From assembly GCF_954871325.1 (NCBI RefSeq), contig NC_088777.1:50011366-50075365 (forward strand): a stretch of 64,000 bases of DNA. The letters are read 5' to 3'. A model generated the notes under the pieces. It had not been told where the DNA came from, did not search any database, and saw only the letters and a program-made list of their open reading frames with translations. Source of the stretch: Gordionus sp. m RMFG-2023. Its lineage: Eukaryota > Nematomorpha > Gordioida > Chordodea > Parachordodidae. Position numbers and translations under genes: made by a program. Positions 21,039 to 33,780 of the stretch are shown piece after piece. The stretch's first letter is position 1. Each line of letters starts with the position of its first letter.

Positions 21039-22503
21039 ATAGCCACTCAAATGATAGATGCTGGTTAATTTGCAGTCATAGCCATGACACTAACGATGTT
21101 AACTCTTATCAGAATTTATTATGTTAGATAATTGATAAAAACATTAAAAATCTAGAGAAGATATTATGCAAATATATTGAAGCCTTAAGTTATTTACACG
21201 GTAGGGATGCCATATTAGAAATAATGTAACTATAAAATAAGAACCAGAGTGATATGATCAAAGCAATTAAGATTTTATATATTATTGTCGCACCACCTGT
21301 TTGTATGTTATATCTTAAAATAATAGTAGTTTGTAAAAATATCAAAAATATACTTGTATTAAAAATTAAACTCATTTCACTGCAAGTATAATACCGCAAT
21401 CCCCTCATCTGCCACTGTAGAGCCCGTTTTTATTCCCAATATTACTTTAATCCCGATTGTTTCTGACACAATCGATACTATTGGACCTAGAGCATTGGAA
21501 TTTATCAAGGCATTCGGCCAAAAGATGCGTTTAATTTCGGGGGAACCTCAAGAAGGTTTTTACCTATGCCAACGTATCTCAATGGAAATTTGTAGGTCGC
21601 ATAGTATATCAATCCATGTTGCTATAACCTAGATGCACCTCCACTTGTTCTTTCTCTTTTTTTTTAAATATTACATTACAGTATTTTATTACTTTTTTTT
21701 AAAAAAAAATAAAGATTTTTATATTTTTATATAACTTGACCTTTTATTGAATTTTATTCAAATTATAAATATGAAACTTTTGAAACTTTTTAATAAAAAT
21801 ATATATTACATTGTAAAGAAAAAAAGAGAAGTATAGTTAATGCTATTAACTGCCAAGCGTTTCTGTCTATCAGATAAAAATTTTGAAAAACAATTGTTAT
21901 TAAAAATTAATAAAAAATTTTTTTATAAATATAAATATCTTTTTATTCACAATATTATATTATATTGTATTTATATTTATATTATCAAAATAAAAAAATA
22001 TGATTTTTCAACATGGTTAATATATTGTGTTTAAAAATATAAGACATTTATTTATATTAATTTATCATAAAATTTTGAATAAACATGAACGTGTTCCATT
22101 TCTGTCTTTTTAGAAATGTTTAGAGCACTACATATTATTCATTAGAAGTTTATAGTTACCCGTTGATAATGAAATGAAAATGATGTATAAAAATAATCTA
22201 ATTAATAAGAATAAGAAATAAATATTGATAAAAATATATTAAAATAAAAGAATAAATTTTTTTGTGTTTCATTGATAGAGATGTCATCTAGAATCATAAA
22301 AACCTTAGAGTTTTCATATAACAAAAAGAGACTTACACATTATTCGCACAGAATCAAAATTTAAACGCTTAAAATTTTAAGCCTCACTGAATTTTTCAAT
22401 AGAAATAATTAAATCGATGCTCTTAATGAGTTTTAATAATTCTAGTTTTTTTTGGAAAGGGGGGTGGGGTAGTAATTGAATTTTAAACATTAGGTCAACA
22501 TGG
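21039..22503. other. spacer without recognised features
   Basis: Short frames here are AT-rich and lack coding character. A slightly GC-richer island at 21420-21640 was read in all frames without recognising a family. Confidence 0.4.
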
Positions 22504-22663
22504 TAGTGTTATTAAACGGCTAGGCCTCGAGATTTCGCTAATAGATGTCCAAACCTTTGTGCCATCTATGAGAAAAATCTTAAGGTTTGCCTAATATTTT
22601 TTTTGAATAAAACATTGAGTTAGCCGTAAAAATCGTCTCAAAATGAGCCATTTAACAATACTA
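22504..22663. mobile_element. hAT-like short element, shortened copy
   Basis: It starts TAGTGTTATTAAACGG and ends CCATTTAACAATACTA, matching the 18419 family at both ends. The left arm has lost its GGCTC palindrome. The flanks CAACATGG and CAAGACGG agree at six of eight positions, a worn target duplication. Confidence 0.7.
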
Positions 22664-23640
22664 CAAGACGGACAACAAATGGAAGTTTAATAAAGAGATT
22701 AAATGATTACATCGAGTTTCATCTCTCTCTACTAAGTCTTTGGGGTAGATGGGGGGCTAAATTTTTTTTTAGTATAATATCTCAACATGTGTATCAAGTA
22801 AAAGCTAAAAGGACCCACGTATTATTAGGGCAATGTTTCTGTTTTGGAATGTCAGGTCAGTTTCTTTTATATCCTGTTAAAACAAATTTCATATAATAAG
22901 TCCCCCACCCTTCCGATGTAAATAAATAGTTATTCTACTTCTTAGTATCGACAAAATTTAAAATTTTCAGAGTAAGAAAAAAAAGCAACTAAGGTCTTTC
23001 ACTGAATTAATTTAGGTTTTAATAGAGTGCCTATATATATATAAATCAGAAATCTGCAGATCCCAGCAAATATATTTTGACGTTCGAAATTTTAAACATA
23101 ATTTTTATACGATATAATACTTAAATGGTTTTAAAATTTGATAATGAAAATTATTAAATTGCAAATTGTCTTTCTTCTTTAAAATATTTTTATAGCAAAT
23201 TTATTTTTTTAATGCTAAATATTATAGGAACACCAGACGCTATTATGGATTTCTCCAGGGCCAAGAATCACAATATAAAGATGTCCGTTCTTTTTATATA
23301 TGACAATATTTTCATATATTGCTTCCTATTTCTCGGATCAAAGAAAAATAAATGAAAAGAAGCTTTCTATCCACAGTATTGGCCAAGGGATAATTTTTTA
23401 CATTCTTTTCTGGTTCATATTTTAAAACAAGCACGGTTCCCTTCGTTAGGCTCACTCTTTCCCTCTGTTTCACAGAGAGTGGGACCCGCCGGCATAAAGC
23501 CTTAAAATGTAACGTTAAGATTAGTGTAGAGGGAAAAATGCTCAATTAGTAAATATTAGCTAAGCCTCTGGATTGGCACGGAAAGAAGAAATAATAGAAT
23601 CTATTTATAAATTTAATTATTTAAAATTTAGTTTTAAGTT
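22664..23640. other. spacer without recognised features
   Basis: AT-rich with no gene or RNA recognised. A 77-codon minus frame at 23312-23545 has no recognisable motif. Confidence 0.4.
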
Positions 23641-24980
23641 CAGGGTTTCGAACCGTTAAGTATAGCGGTTCGGTTAGTTTCGGTTTTTAGTATAAAATTT
23701 TATAAAGGTTTTGTTCCATTCCGGGTTTTTTTTTTGAAAAAAATTATATTGGTTCGGTTTATAATTTATAACGGTTCTTTTCGGTTTGTTCCGGTTTTGA
23801 TAAAGTTGAAAAAAAAATTAATCATTAACCATATACATTAATCTTAGAGAAAAATCTTTTTAACTTATATTTATATTTTTCTTATTTAATTTAACCATGA
23901 AAATCTAATAGATATTAAACTTAGTAAATATAAATTAGACAAAATAATTTTTTTTATTTCATAAATAAATAAGATAAAAAAACAAACATGCGCAAATATA
24001 GTGAGGAATAAAATAACACATAAACATTATGAAATTTAAAACTATTTATGTTTAAAAAGAGAATTAGAACGGTTAACTAAAATATTTTCTCATATTTCAG
24101 GATTTAAATTAGTTCTCTGCCAAAAGAGTATAAACTTAAGGCTATAAAAATGTTCTATCTATGAATACCTGCGTAGCTGGAACTGCTAGCACAATATAAG
24201 CTAACTTATAAAGTTCTGGCATACTGTTCTTTACATTTTCCCAATAATTCAAAAGATTAGTATCTTTTTCTTATCTCTCTATATTATCAAATGACCGAAT
24301 AATATAATTTTATTTCTATATATTTATCATAATTTTCTCCCTGAGAATTATTCTTATTAAGGCATTCCGACTTAAATAAATCTTCAAAATCTTTATCAAT
24401 ATTATCTTATGAACACGGTATAGTATCTAGAGTTTCATTATTATGATTATTATCAAGTTCCAAGTTTTAAAAAAGATGTTTTTGGCCTCTTTTTCTTCAA
24501 ATAAAATCAGTATATGATTTTTATTAGATGTTAGTTATTAATGGTAGAAATTATATGATTTTTCCCTAAATTATTATCAAGTATTATTATAAAAGCTAAT
24601 TAATATCTAATATATATATAAGAATAAACATGTTAATTTAACCAAGAATAGTTTTGGTGATTTTAAGATTATATCTTATCTAATTAACTGGTAATTTGAC
24701 TAATCTCTATTAAATTGAGTATTTAAAGTAAAAACAATAAACTTAAGTAAAAAAAATTTTAATCTGAAAAGAAATCACGAATTTAAAAATTTCCCCCCAA
24801 GGAAAATTAAAATTTTAATTTGTAAATTAATAATTTAAAATTCATAATTTTTTAAAAACGTTTAAAAACCGGTTTAAACCGGTTTTAATTTTTATATTTT
24901 CTTTATAACGGTTTGGTTAGAATTCAGAAAATTATAACGGTTTATTCCGGTTTGGCGGTTCGGTTCGGTTTGAAACCCGG
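23641..24980 (-). mobile_element. decayed hAT transposon with both ends
   Basis: The left end is CAGGGTTTCGAACCG and the right end CGGTTTGAAACCCGG, an inverted pair of hAT type. Both subterminal zones are packed with GGTTCGGTTT, CCGGTTT and AACGGTTT words. On the minus strand around 24450-24040 a degraded hAT C-terminal dimerisation domain is readable across frames: YWENVKNSMPELYKLAYIVL, then AVPATQVFIDRTF, then NILVNRSNSLFK. Several frameshifts and stops interrupt it. The flanks share only TTTAA, so the target duplication is worn. Confidence 0.8.
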
Positions 24981-27180
24981 TTTAAAAATAAGTATATATA
25001 TATAACTATTATTTTCTGCTGGGTTATATATATCCGAAAGAGCCTTTATCCAAGCCACATTAATTATTATAATATTATACATTATTATATTTTAAAAATT
25101 TATCACATAAATTTGCCCACATGTATAATATATACCGTTAATAAAAAAAACGCAATTTAATAACCTTAAGGAAACTGAGGATAGCCTTATTTCGAAGGCA
25201 GGTACTTCCTTATCCGATAGTTTTAAAATATTTAATTTTAGTTTCATAAATTATCCCAATAATTTAAATGAAAGAAAGCGTATAGTAAAGGAATAATTTT
25301 TATCAATTTGGTAAGGAGAGAGAATTTCAGACCCCTCCCCCCCTCTACCTCCTATTCCATTTACTATTATCCCTATGTTTTTAATCAAGGATTCGAACTT
25401 TAAAACAAGAATAAATTTTAATAACAATTGTAGGCATAAATACTTAAAAAGGTGTTTGATTAATTAATAAATTTATATATATATATTTTAATTAAACATA
25501 TTATAATCATATTCATCAAACATTGCAAAAGAAAATTCCGAAAAAAATTTCACATCTTTTTTTCCTTGTAAAAATTTTTAAATTTTTTTTTACTATTGTC
25601 AAATATTAATTTTTTAATTTGGATGGTTTGATAAATAATTTCTTTTATATAAATTTCAACGATGTTATTTATTTTTTTTTTTGCGAAAAGCTAATTAAAA
25701 TTCTAATCAATCTAATATATACTTTATATTGTATATAATATTATTATAACTATACAGACTCAAATTTTTATAACCTCGTTTATACTAAGAAATACGCTGA
25801 TGCACTGAAAAATTATTAATATTATATATATAATCTGCATCATAAAACGATCGATTATACATACTTTATTTTTCATTAAACAAATACATTATATCTGAAG
25901 ACAGAGCTTCCTTAAAAATGTGATCATTTTTTTTACAATAATCTCCACTAAAAAAAACTAATTTCAAAATATCACTTTTGATTGACATTTTATATATATC
26001 ATTATATTATATAACAAAAATACAAAATTACAACACATACTTTTACAACCTTGACTCAACTGGGTTCTAAAGAGTTAATGAAATGCTAACTTAAAAATCA
26101 TTTAAACAAAAAGAACCACCTAAATATTATAATTCTATTATTTTTATTTTCTCAGCATAAAATTTATGATTTAACAATTACACTGATTTCTTAAATAATT
26201 TAAAAAATTTCTCGAACTGGAATTACAGTTGTTCTCTTAATGCAAATTTTGATAATATAGATAAATTCGCAATTTTTTTTTTTTGGGGGGGGGGGGATAC
26301 TAAATTGAAATTTAGAAGCTAAGCATCATTATGCTTGTCAATTTGACGCCATAATATATGTGTAGTCCTGACAGATAGATTTAATAGTTAATATATAAAA
26401 GAATTTATGTAAATATATAGCTTGCTTAAGCTTCAAAGGAAACCAATCAATTAAAACTAATTTATGATGCGCTCTAGTATGTTTCATTAGTTTTAACTAT
26501 AGAATGAAGTTGATTAGTTTTAAATATTAAAAAACACCAAAAAATAAACTGTCGAGATTACTTTAATTAATATTTAATATAATCGATGGAGAAAATTGAT
26601 TCAAAATTAGAGAGCTTGTAAGAATTATACACATGCTGGAATACTTTCCACTAAATCATGTCTTTAATAGTTAAAGCCCTAATAGTAATATATTATATCA
26701 GAGTTGTTAGATATCTAAAGATAAAAATGTTGTATTTTATTTTACTTTTATAATAAAGTAACTAGTACATGTATTTATTCATAGACACATTTAATAGATA
26801 CACTTTGATTCAATTATATTTTTAAGGTTTCTATTTATATTAAAAATTTTTTTAATTTATTAAGTTTATTTAATTCATTTATTTCAATTCAAGACAAGTT
26901 TAGTTTTACAAAAAATAAAGAAAAAATTGATATAGAATTAGCAAATATCTCAAAATAGATCATAATTTCTTCTCAGCTATGATCGTTTAGGAAAAATAGA
27001 AGAATTAATTGAGACAGTATTAGTCGATGCGCTTTCAAAGTTTAATGGTAATATTAATTGGAGATAAAGAACGGAAATATTTAATGTAATATTTTTCAAC
27101 ACCCTCCCAAGAAAAAGATGCAACTACATAAATTTCGAGTGACTAGACCACAGATGATTTTTCGACTATTTTTTTTAAAA
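24981..27180. other. spacer without recognised features
   Basis: Extremely AT-rich, with simple A/T tracts and a TTTT-GGGG junction at 26271-26296 (12 G). CAGAGTTGTTAG at 26699 resembles a hAT end, but no element could be delimited. Confidence 0.4.
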
Positions 27181-27559
27181 ATACAATATTATAAATAGAT
27201 ATTGGTTGGATCATAAATATCGTACTGTGTTATATTTAACATTAATCGCAAAAATTCAGACGCTTTTCGACATAAAATAATTGTTTATTTATAAAATTAT
27301 ATGAAAAAAAATCTATATAATAAAAAAAATTCAATATAAATTAAGGGGTGATTTAGAAGGTCACGTCTGATATTTCCAGGGTAGGTTATAAACTCCATAC
27401 ATGTTGAACAACGATTTCGGCCATAAATTAAAACTTTCGATCAAAATTTTAAAAAAAAAAATGCACGCTATAAATATTTTAAGTTCTAAAAAAATAGGCT
27501 AAAAACCCAGATTGTAATATTATTTTTTGTTAAATAAATTTAAATAAATTTTTCCAGCA
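27181..27559. repeat. 3' flank of receptor copy A, duplicated at 33550-33780
   Basis: Shared landmarks with 33550-33780 include AATTAAGGGGTGATTTAGAA, the stretch around GATATT-CCAGGGTAG and CTCCATACATG. It is part of the duplicated unit rather than an independent feature. Confidence 0.7.
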
Positions 27560-28789
27560 TTATTTTAAAATTTGTTTTACAAGACATAATAGTATGGAAT
27601 ATACGTAAGCTTTATAATCTTTGTTAAATAAAAGATTGATATAAAAGGTCAGGCTTACAAATAAATATTCTAAAAAATATGTAAATGACCAAGCTGAATA
27701 TGAAAGATCTAAAGTCGGATTTCGTTGAGCGATTGCTCCCAATATATAAAAAATTGAAGTGGGCAACATGAATAATATGAATTGGATTATAAAGAGAATG
27801 TTCATTTTTAATCTTCTATTAATTTCTTGTTTTCTACTTTCCGTCATGGTTAAATTTTCTCTCAAATCTACTCGATTCTTAGATGGTTAGAATTAGATTT
27901 CAAGACTAAATTAGATACGCTTTGCGATTGCTGATTCACAGATTTCTCTATTACTACAATATTGCTTGATTTTAAATTTTTGCGGGAACTGATTCCTCTA
28001 TTAAAATGGCTATTAGCAATTTTTCTCCTTCTTCTTATCACTAAAAAATGTAAAATAATTGTGACAAAGAAAGGGATAATTTTGGTTGCAAACACTCTCA
28101 TTATTAGATAACCCGTCCATAGATTTTGTTTCCATGTGCTGGCCTCGGCTGGATAAAAATAGGTTCTAACATATATTAGATAGGTCGCGCCTGCAGGTGA
28201 ATAAGCAGAATTATGGTCAATTTTGTGTGGACAATAAATAACGTTTAATTTATATAAAATTGCAATAGGCATACACCAAATTATTGAATGGAAAAAGCAT
28301 ACTATTAACCCCCATTTAATTGTCTTCGCGTTGCAATAAGTTTTATATTTGTATGGACATGTTATTGCTATAAATTGGTCTATAGCAAACAATAAAGATA
28401 TCATAAAGCTGTATATCAAAAATGCTTTTAATAAAGGTATATGAAAATGAATGATATAACGGTTCCAAATATAATTAAGCCATAATTTTTTTTCAAAGTT
28501 TATTGCATCTGAATCGAGTATAGGCCATGTTATCAAAATATACATATAATTATATTAACTATATAGAAAGATTTTGTTAAGATATCATTACCTCTTTCAA
28601 ATTTTTTCCGGGTTATTTTGTTTGAATAATTTGAGTCTAGGTATGAAAGTATTAGACCTATCCCATTTCCTATAACGCCTATAATTCTACAATAGGGGTC
28701 AAATCTAAATATATTATCGTTGAAATATATGTTAATGGTTTATAATCGAGTTCTGAACAGTTATTTGATTCCATATATGTATAATTCAT
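27560..28789 (-). pseudogene. seven-helix receptor copy A, frameshifted
   Basis: This is the closest relative of the intact copy at 33781-35127, but four small indels break the frame. A base is missing in the first helix (near 28687, GTAG-AATT instead of GTAGCAATT). A base is missing in helix 2 (near 28535). A base is missing after KSNSN (near 27880). Two extra bases lie near the C-terminus (near 27600). Between breaks it reads well: 225 codons at 28545-27868 (helices 3-5) and 101 codons at 27865-27560 (helices 6-7). An in-frame 3-base loss near 28590 is also seen. The decay is recent, since similarity between breaks is high. Confidence 0.88.
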
Positions 28790-30975
28790 GCTATAAAATT
28801 AATTATATTATTTAAATTGTATCAAATAGTTTTATGAAGATGCAGGATATATATACAGGGTATTTGTTTGAAAAATTTGCTTGAATTTTATACTTTATTA
28901 GAAAGAATTAATTATAAAATAAATGAATTTTTTTTTAGCAAGATATATGAGATTGTTTGAAAAATATGCCTGAATTCCATAGTTTATTAATAAATTTAAT
29001 TATCAAAAACAATTAAAACCTATAATATTTATAAGAAGTGAAAATATCGATTTATCTTAATTTTAATAAATATGACTCTAATTAGAAAGCGTCTAGTTGA
29101 TCATAATTCAATTAAATCTATAAAAGTAATCAAAATATTGTCCTTCACCCCCAGAAATTGGGGACATGGAAAACATGTACCCCCCAAAATATTGTAGTTC
29201 ACCCCCAGAAATTGGGGCCATGGAAAATAAGTACCCACCAAAAATTGGCCCAAAAATTGCTCCTCTACCCCCCTCCCTCCTCATTTTCTATGTACAACTC
29301 TTTTTTTTAGAAACTAGAATATGAAATATACTTAAAATAAGAAAAATTATTTTCTATGAATATTCATATCACACGTTCTTCAATAAAGGTATAAATATTA
29401 GGGTTGGCAAGTCGGACAATTGCCCGGTTAAATAAAATAAAAAATATCATATAATTATGTTGTAATTTTCATCATATATCATGTTTAAGATTAAGTTTTA
29501 AGGATATGGTATCTATGTATATAATTTTAATTAACAAAGAAAAAGGATTAACCTTTGTTATATATATACAATTTACTTTCATGTCAACAAGAAGAACATA
29601 ATATAATTTTTTAATAGTTATTCGAATTTTCTTGTAATAAAAAAAACAAGCGATAAATTATTATAAGAGACATTATTTTCATCCTTACTTACTTATCGCT
29701 TAAACCAAACAAAATTGTTGTGATATAATCCTATCCTGACCTTTAATCCCTGATAAATTGTAATTTAAAATAAACTTATTCTTGCAATTCTTAATCACCG
29801 AAAATCCATATATAAAAGAGTTCCTTTTTTTGAAGGAGTACGCTCTATTTATATCGTACCCCCAAGTCTAAATACCTCTCCTAGATATAGCTTTAAAAGA
29901 ATATAGTAGTGAAGGTGGCGGATATAGTACATAAAGTTTCTCATTTACCGATAGCTTGAGTTGTGTGGAGAAATATTCGAAATAAAAGCATTATAAATTT
30001 TATCCTAATGGTACCGGTTCCCGTATTTTATAAGTTTTTAAATTATCCATTTCCCAGCAATTTAAAAAAAAATTATAATTTGAAGATATAAATTTTACAA
30101 AATGGTATTCTTTATTTATGGCTAATGAGGCTAAAAAAAGTGCTTAGAGAATTTTAAAATTCAAATTAGCATTTTAACTATTTTAAATATGGGATATTTT
30201 TTCCGGGATTTTAAACGAGCAACGGTATTTATTTCACATATATATCAATTATATTAAAATTATTAAATTTTTTTATAAAATTTTCCAGCTACAGAAATCT
30301 AAATGCCATATCATCTACTTTGAGTACAATTAGTTTAACGAGGTAGTCTTCTTCAATAAAATGTATTCAACAAATACAAATTATATTATATTTAGAAACA
30401 ACATGTTATTCAATTGTTGCCAAGGCCCAATATTTTCTCCATCATAAGAAATACTTTATAAATATGTTTGAAATTTGAAAAAAAAATGATCTAAATACAA
30501 CTGCTAAATAAACTTTTTTTATGTAAAAGCGGTTATCTTTGACAAATAAAATATGTTGAATGCGGGAAAAATTTATAATCATTAATAATTCTTAAATATT
30601 ATCTAATGGCCAGTGGAAACATATTGGATTGGATCAGAAAATTTTAAACAAGCATCAGTCTTTTTGCGCTCATACTCTGACAACAAAGTAATTTACTGAA
30701 TTTGGGGCTTAGAAAAGGAGAGATATAATGATACTTATTATTTTTAAAAGAAAAATTCCATGTAAAAAAGTATTATTATATTTCTTAATATTTAGTTGGT
30801 ATCTTTGCTGCTTTTAATTTGATTGAATATCACTTAAAATAATAGATTTGTTGAATATATATTTGAATAATATTTTAACTAGTAATATTTTCATTGGATT
30901 AAAAAAAAAATGGAAGTAGGAAATACGACAAGTTAATGAATGTGATATCATATAATATAACAGACATTTTAATCT
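28790..30975. repeat. duplicated 5' flank of receptor A plus segment X
   Basis: It matches 35128-36430 and 48328-49510 in order. Landmarks include CACCGAAAATCCAT, ACCTCTCCTAGATATAG and TAAAAGCGGTTATCTTTGA. At 29140-29240 a block of about 60 bases containing TTCACCCCCAGAAATTGGGG is locally doubled, where the 48.7-kb copy has a single version. At 30637-30975 segment X begins (AAGCATCAGTCTTTTTGCGC), matching 41207 and 53062. No gene is seen. Confidence 0.75.
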
Positions 30976-31113
30976 ATAATTTTTTTTATTTAATTTTTAT
31001 AGATTATTTTTCTAAAAGATTATGAAATTTAGCTAAAAATTTGATGACGATATAACCATAAAATTAACTTTGGATAACTTCGTTAAATCATATTATTTTT
31101 TTAAAAAATAAAA

Positions 31114-32055
31114 ACTGTGTTCCAATTGAATTGATACTCTCTTTGTAGCAATATTAGAAAGAACTCAATAAAGTTTAAAGATTGACAGAGGGATTAATAT
31201 TCAATTTTTGTTTCATATTGCATAAAATCCTATAAACAGAGTTCAAAGTTATGCACATTCAAGGTTGTACAAATAAAATTGGACATTTTTAATATATAAA
31301 TTTTTTATTAAATTAAACTTTATATTTAAGTAGCCGATGGTAAAAAAAAAATTGTTTTCAATAAAGATGACTCGAGTTTAATTATAACTTTAAGACAAAA
31401 AAAAATTAGGAGTCAAAAGGTTTTCGAAAGTATTCCTAACAGGAACTGGTCCATCGCAGTCTTGAATCGATTTATTGCTAAAATTAATGCTACCGAATCT
31501 GTAAAGTAATATAATGTTGATTTTGTTGAAACACTCGTATTGAGTAAAGATGACCAACCTGGAACCCACAGAACAATTGGAAAAATATCAAGAACTGGTA
31601 TTTCGCACTGAATTGAATTATTCCCAAAGAGCTGCAGCAGAAAGTTTCAAAAAAGAAACAAGCCCAGGACCCAAATGATGCGAATAATATTGCCCGTCTG
31701 GTATGTACCAGACAACTTCTAAAATACCCTCAAGGGTTTGTTCATTTTATATGGTTCAAGGATGAAAATCTGTTTACATAAACTCCACTAGTAAATCTGC
31801 CAAAATAATAGTCAATGAGGGGAAAACAAGTTGCAGCCAGTCGATTGCTAGTATAACATTTGACTCAAATTAATCTTAAATATTGATATTTTGTCCTATT
31901 TTGAATGTGCATAATTTTGGACTCTGTTAATAGAATCGGTTGAAATATTCAGAAAATATAATTTATCCCTATCTTTATCAATAGATTGAATTATCTTTAG
32001 AATTGACAAATTAATTGCTAAAATCAAATGTGTATCAGTTCGATTGGAACACAGT
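31114..32055 (+). mobile_element. Tc1/mariner-like element with decayed transposase
   Basis: The ends ACTGTGTTCCAATTGAATTG and CGATTGGAACACAGT form an inverted repeat of about 24 bases. Internal plus-strand frames hold a mariner-type helix-turn-helix stretch near 31530-31650 (LSKDDQPGTHRTIGKISRTG) and a catalytic-region motif near 31735-31800 (FVHFIWFKDENLFT). Stops and frame changes separate them, so it is inactive. A TA target duplication is not clear at the present edges. Confidence 0.78.
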
Positions 32056-33418
32056 GTATATATTTATTAATCCTAAACCTATAACTTTTTAACAATTTAA
32101 CCCTATCTCTCTTCGTAGCGTTTGGATTGCTTATTGTAACAAAATCTTCCTCTTGGAAACTTAAATATTTTAATTAATAATTTACAGATTAATTATAGTT
32201 ATGGATTATGAAATTAATATATTAGTTTTGATAATTTTTACATATATCTTCTTACATAGTTGAACTTACAGGTTTAGCCAGGATTTGGCTAGTAAGAGAG
32301 GATTGTAGGCTTATAAGTTAGTTTCCACATAAATTTTATTAGAGATAATATCACTTATTGTAGGGCCCTTTGATGTTATATTTTTTAAACATTTTCTTTA
32401 ACATTTTTTAATATAAATATATTTATAAAAAACCATCAACTTTTATACTTATTCTTCTTTCAAATTATTGTTTATAATGATATATATATCTAATATTTGT
32501 ATACGCAATGATATATATGAGAATAGTATAATTTCTGAATGAAAATTTTCTCTTGCCACTCCCCTTCCCCTTCGCTTAAGATTGAACTTGAAAATACTAC
32601 AATATATACACTACAATTTTTATTAAATTATGGGTTATTTACTGATTCATTATTCATTCTTTGATATGGAATTTAACTAGATTATTTTATCGAACCGAGA
32701 GTAATTTTCTATTTCAAGCGTTATTCTTCGATGGCCAATTTGAAGGCAAATTTTTAGGGAAAATAATATCGAAAATGTATATTTTAAATTAATTATTAAT
32801 ATTTAAAATACATATAATATATGTTATATATAGTATACAAAAGTATAATAGATTAAATTGACGATAAAATTAAATCAAGAATATAAATGAAGTTTATAGA
32901 ATTTCAAATACAAAATGTGATTATTGACCATAATATTATAATACAAACAAAATTATGACATTTTTTTATTTATTATATAAATATATAATAAATGTGTGAT
33001 TAAGAGGTTTAGAAAAAATACGGGACTACGCTTCATAGACTCCCTTTTAGCAAATTTTTTTTAAAAAAAATTTAAATCATCTATAACATACTTTTTAATT
33101 TTGAAAACAAAAAAAAACAACTGATTTCATATGAATTGTACTTATGGTTCCTACAGTGTAAAATTTGGTTGATGTTTTTATCATATAGTCAACATGTTGC
33201 CATTTTAAAAAAAAAATACTATCTTCCCTAATAGAGAACTAACTTGTCGATTTCTAAATAAAAAAGAGTTTAAAAAAAGCCGATATGGGTTGATTCTTCA
33301 AAACGGCCCCATTAACATATTAACTAAGATTTGGCAAATAAATGTCTAATTATTTCTGCCAGATATGCGCAAAAATCCTTATTTTTACATTATCTAAATC
33401 TGGCCTATTTTTATAGAA
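32056..33418. other. spacer without a recognised gene
   Basis: AT-rich. A weak block at 33270-33420 with AAGCCGATATGGG and AAACGGCCCC may be a worn member of the 18419 short-element family, as may a similar block at 44085-44220. Neither has legible ends. Confidence 0.35.
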
Positions 33419-33492
33419 CCCGGCTTTCCTAGATTCGAAACCATAACTATAGGATTAGTGATCCACGCACTTACCGACTAAGCCATAGATGC
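33419..33492 (-). repeat. tRNA-derived sequence (SINE head or tRNA pseudogene)
   Basis: Read on the minus strand it has an A-box-like TGGCTTAGTCGG and a B-box-like GGTTTCGAATC at tRNA spacing in about 74 bases. A GGAT/ATCC pair flanks a possible anticodon loop. The acceptor and T stems pair poorly and the usual U33 is missing, so a working tRNA is unlikely. Confidence 0.4.
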
Positions 33493-33780
33493 TTTTCCAC
33501 TATTTTTATAAAACTACAGATATTATAAAAAGACATTAATTGTTCCCGATTATATCAAATGATTGGTTAGGTTTAATATTCGTACTATGTTATATTTAAA
33601 CATTATTCATAAAAAAAAATTTAAGACTTCTTTGGCCATAAAAATTATATGATATTATTTTTAAAAATTTATATATAAATTAAGGGGTGATTTAGAAATT
33701 CACGACATTCTGTCTGATATTGCCAGGGTAGATACATACTCCATACATGAACAGTGATTTCTACCTTAATTAAATTTTTC

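Noticed and set aside
27868-28545. A separate 225-codon gene starting at the helix 2 Met.
   Set aside because: Alignment to copy B shows this is the middle of a frameshifted receptor, not an independent gene.
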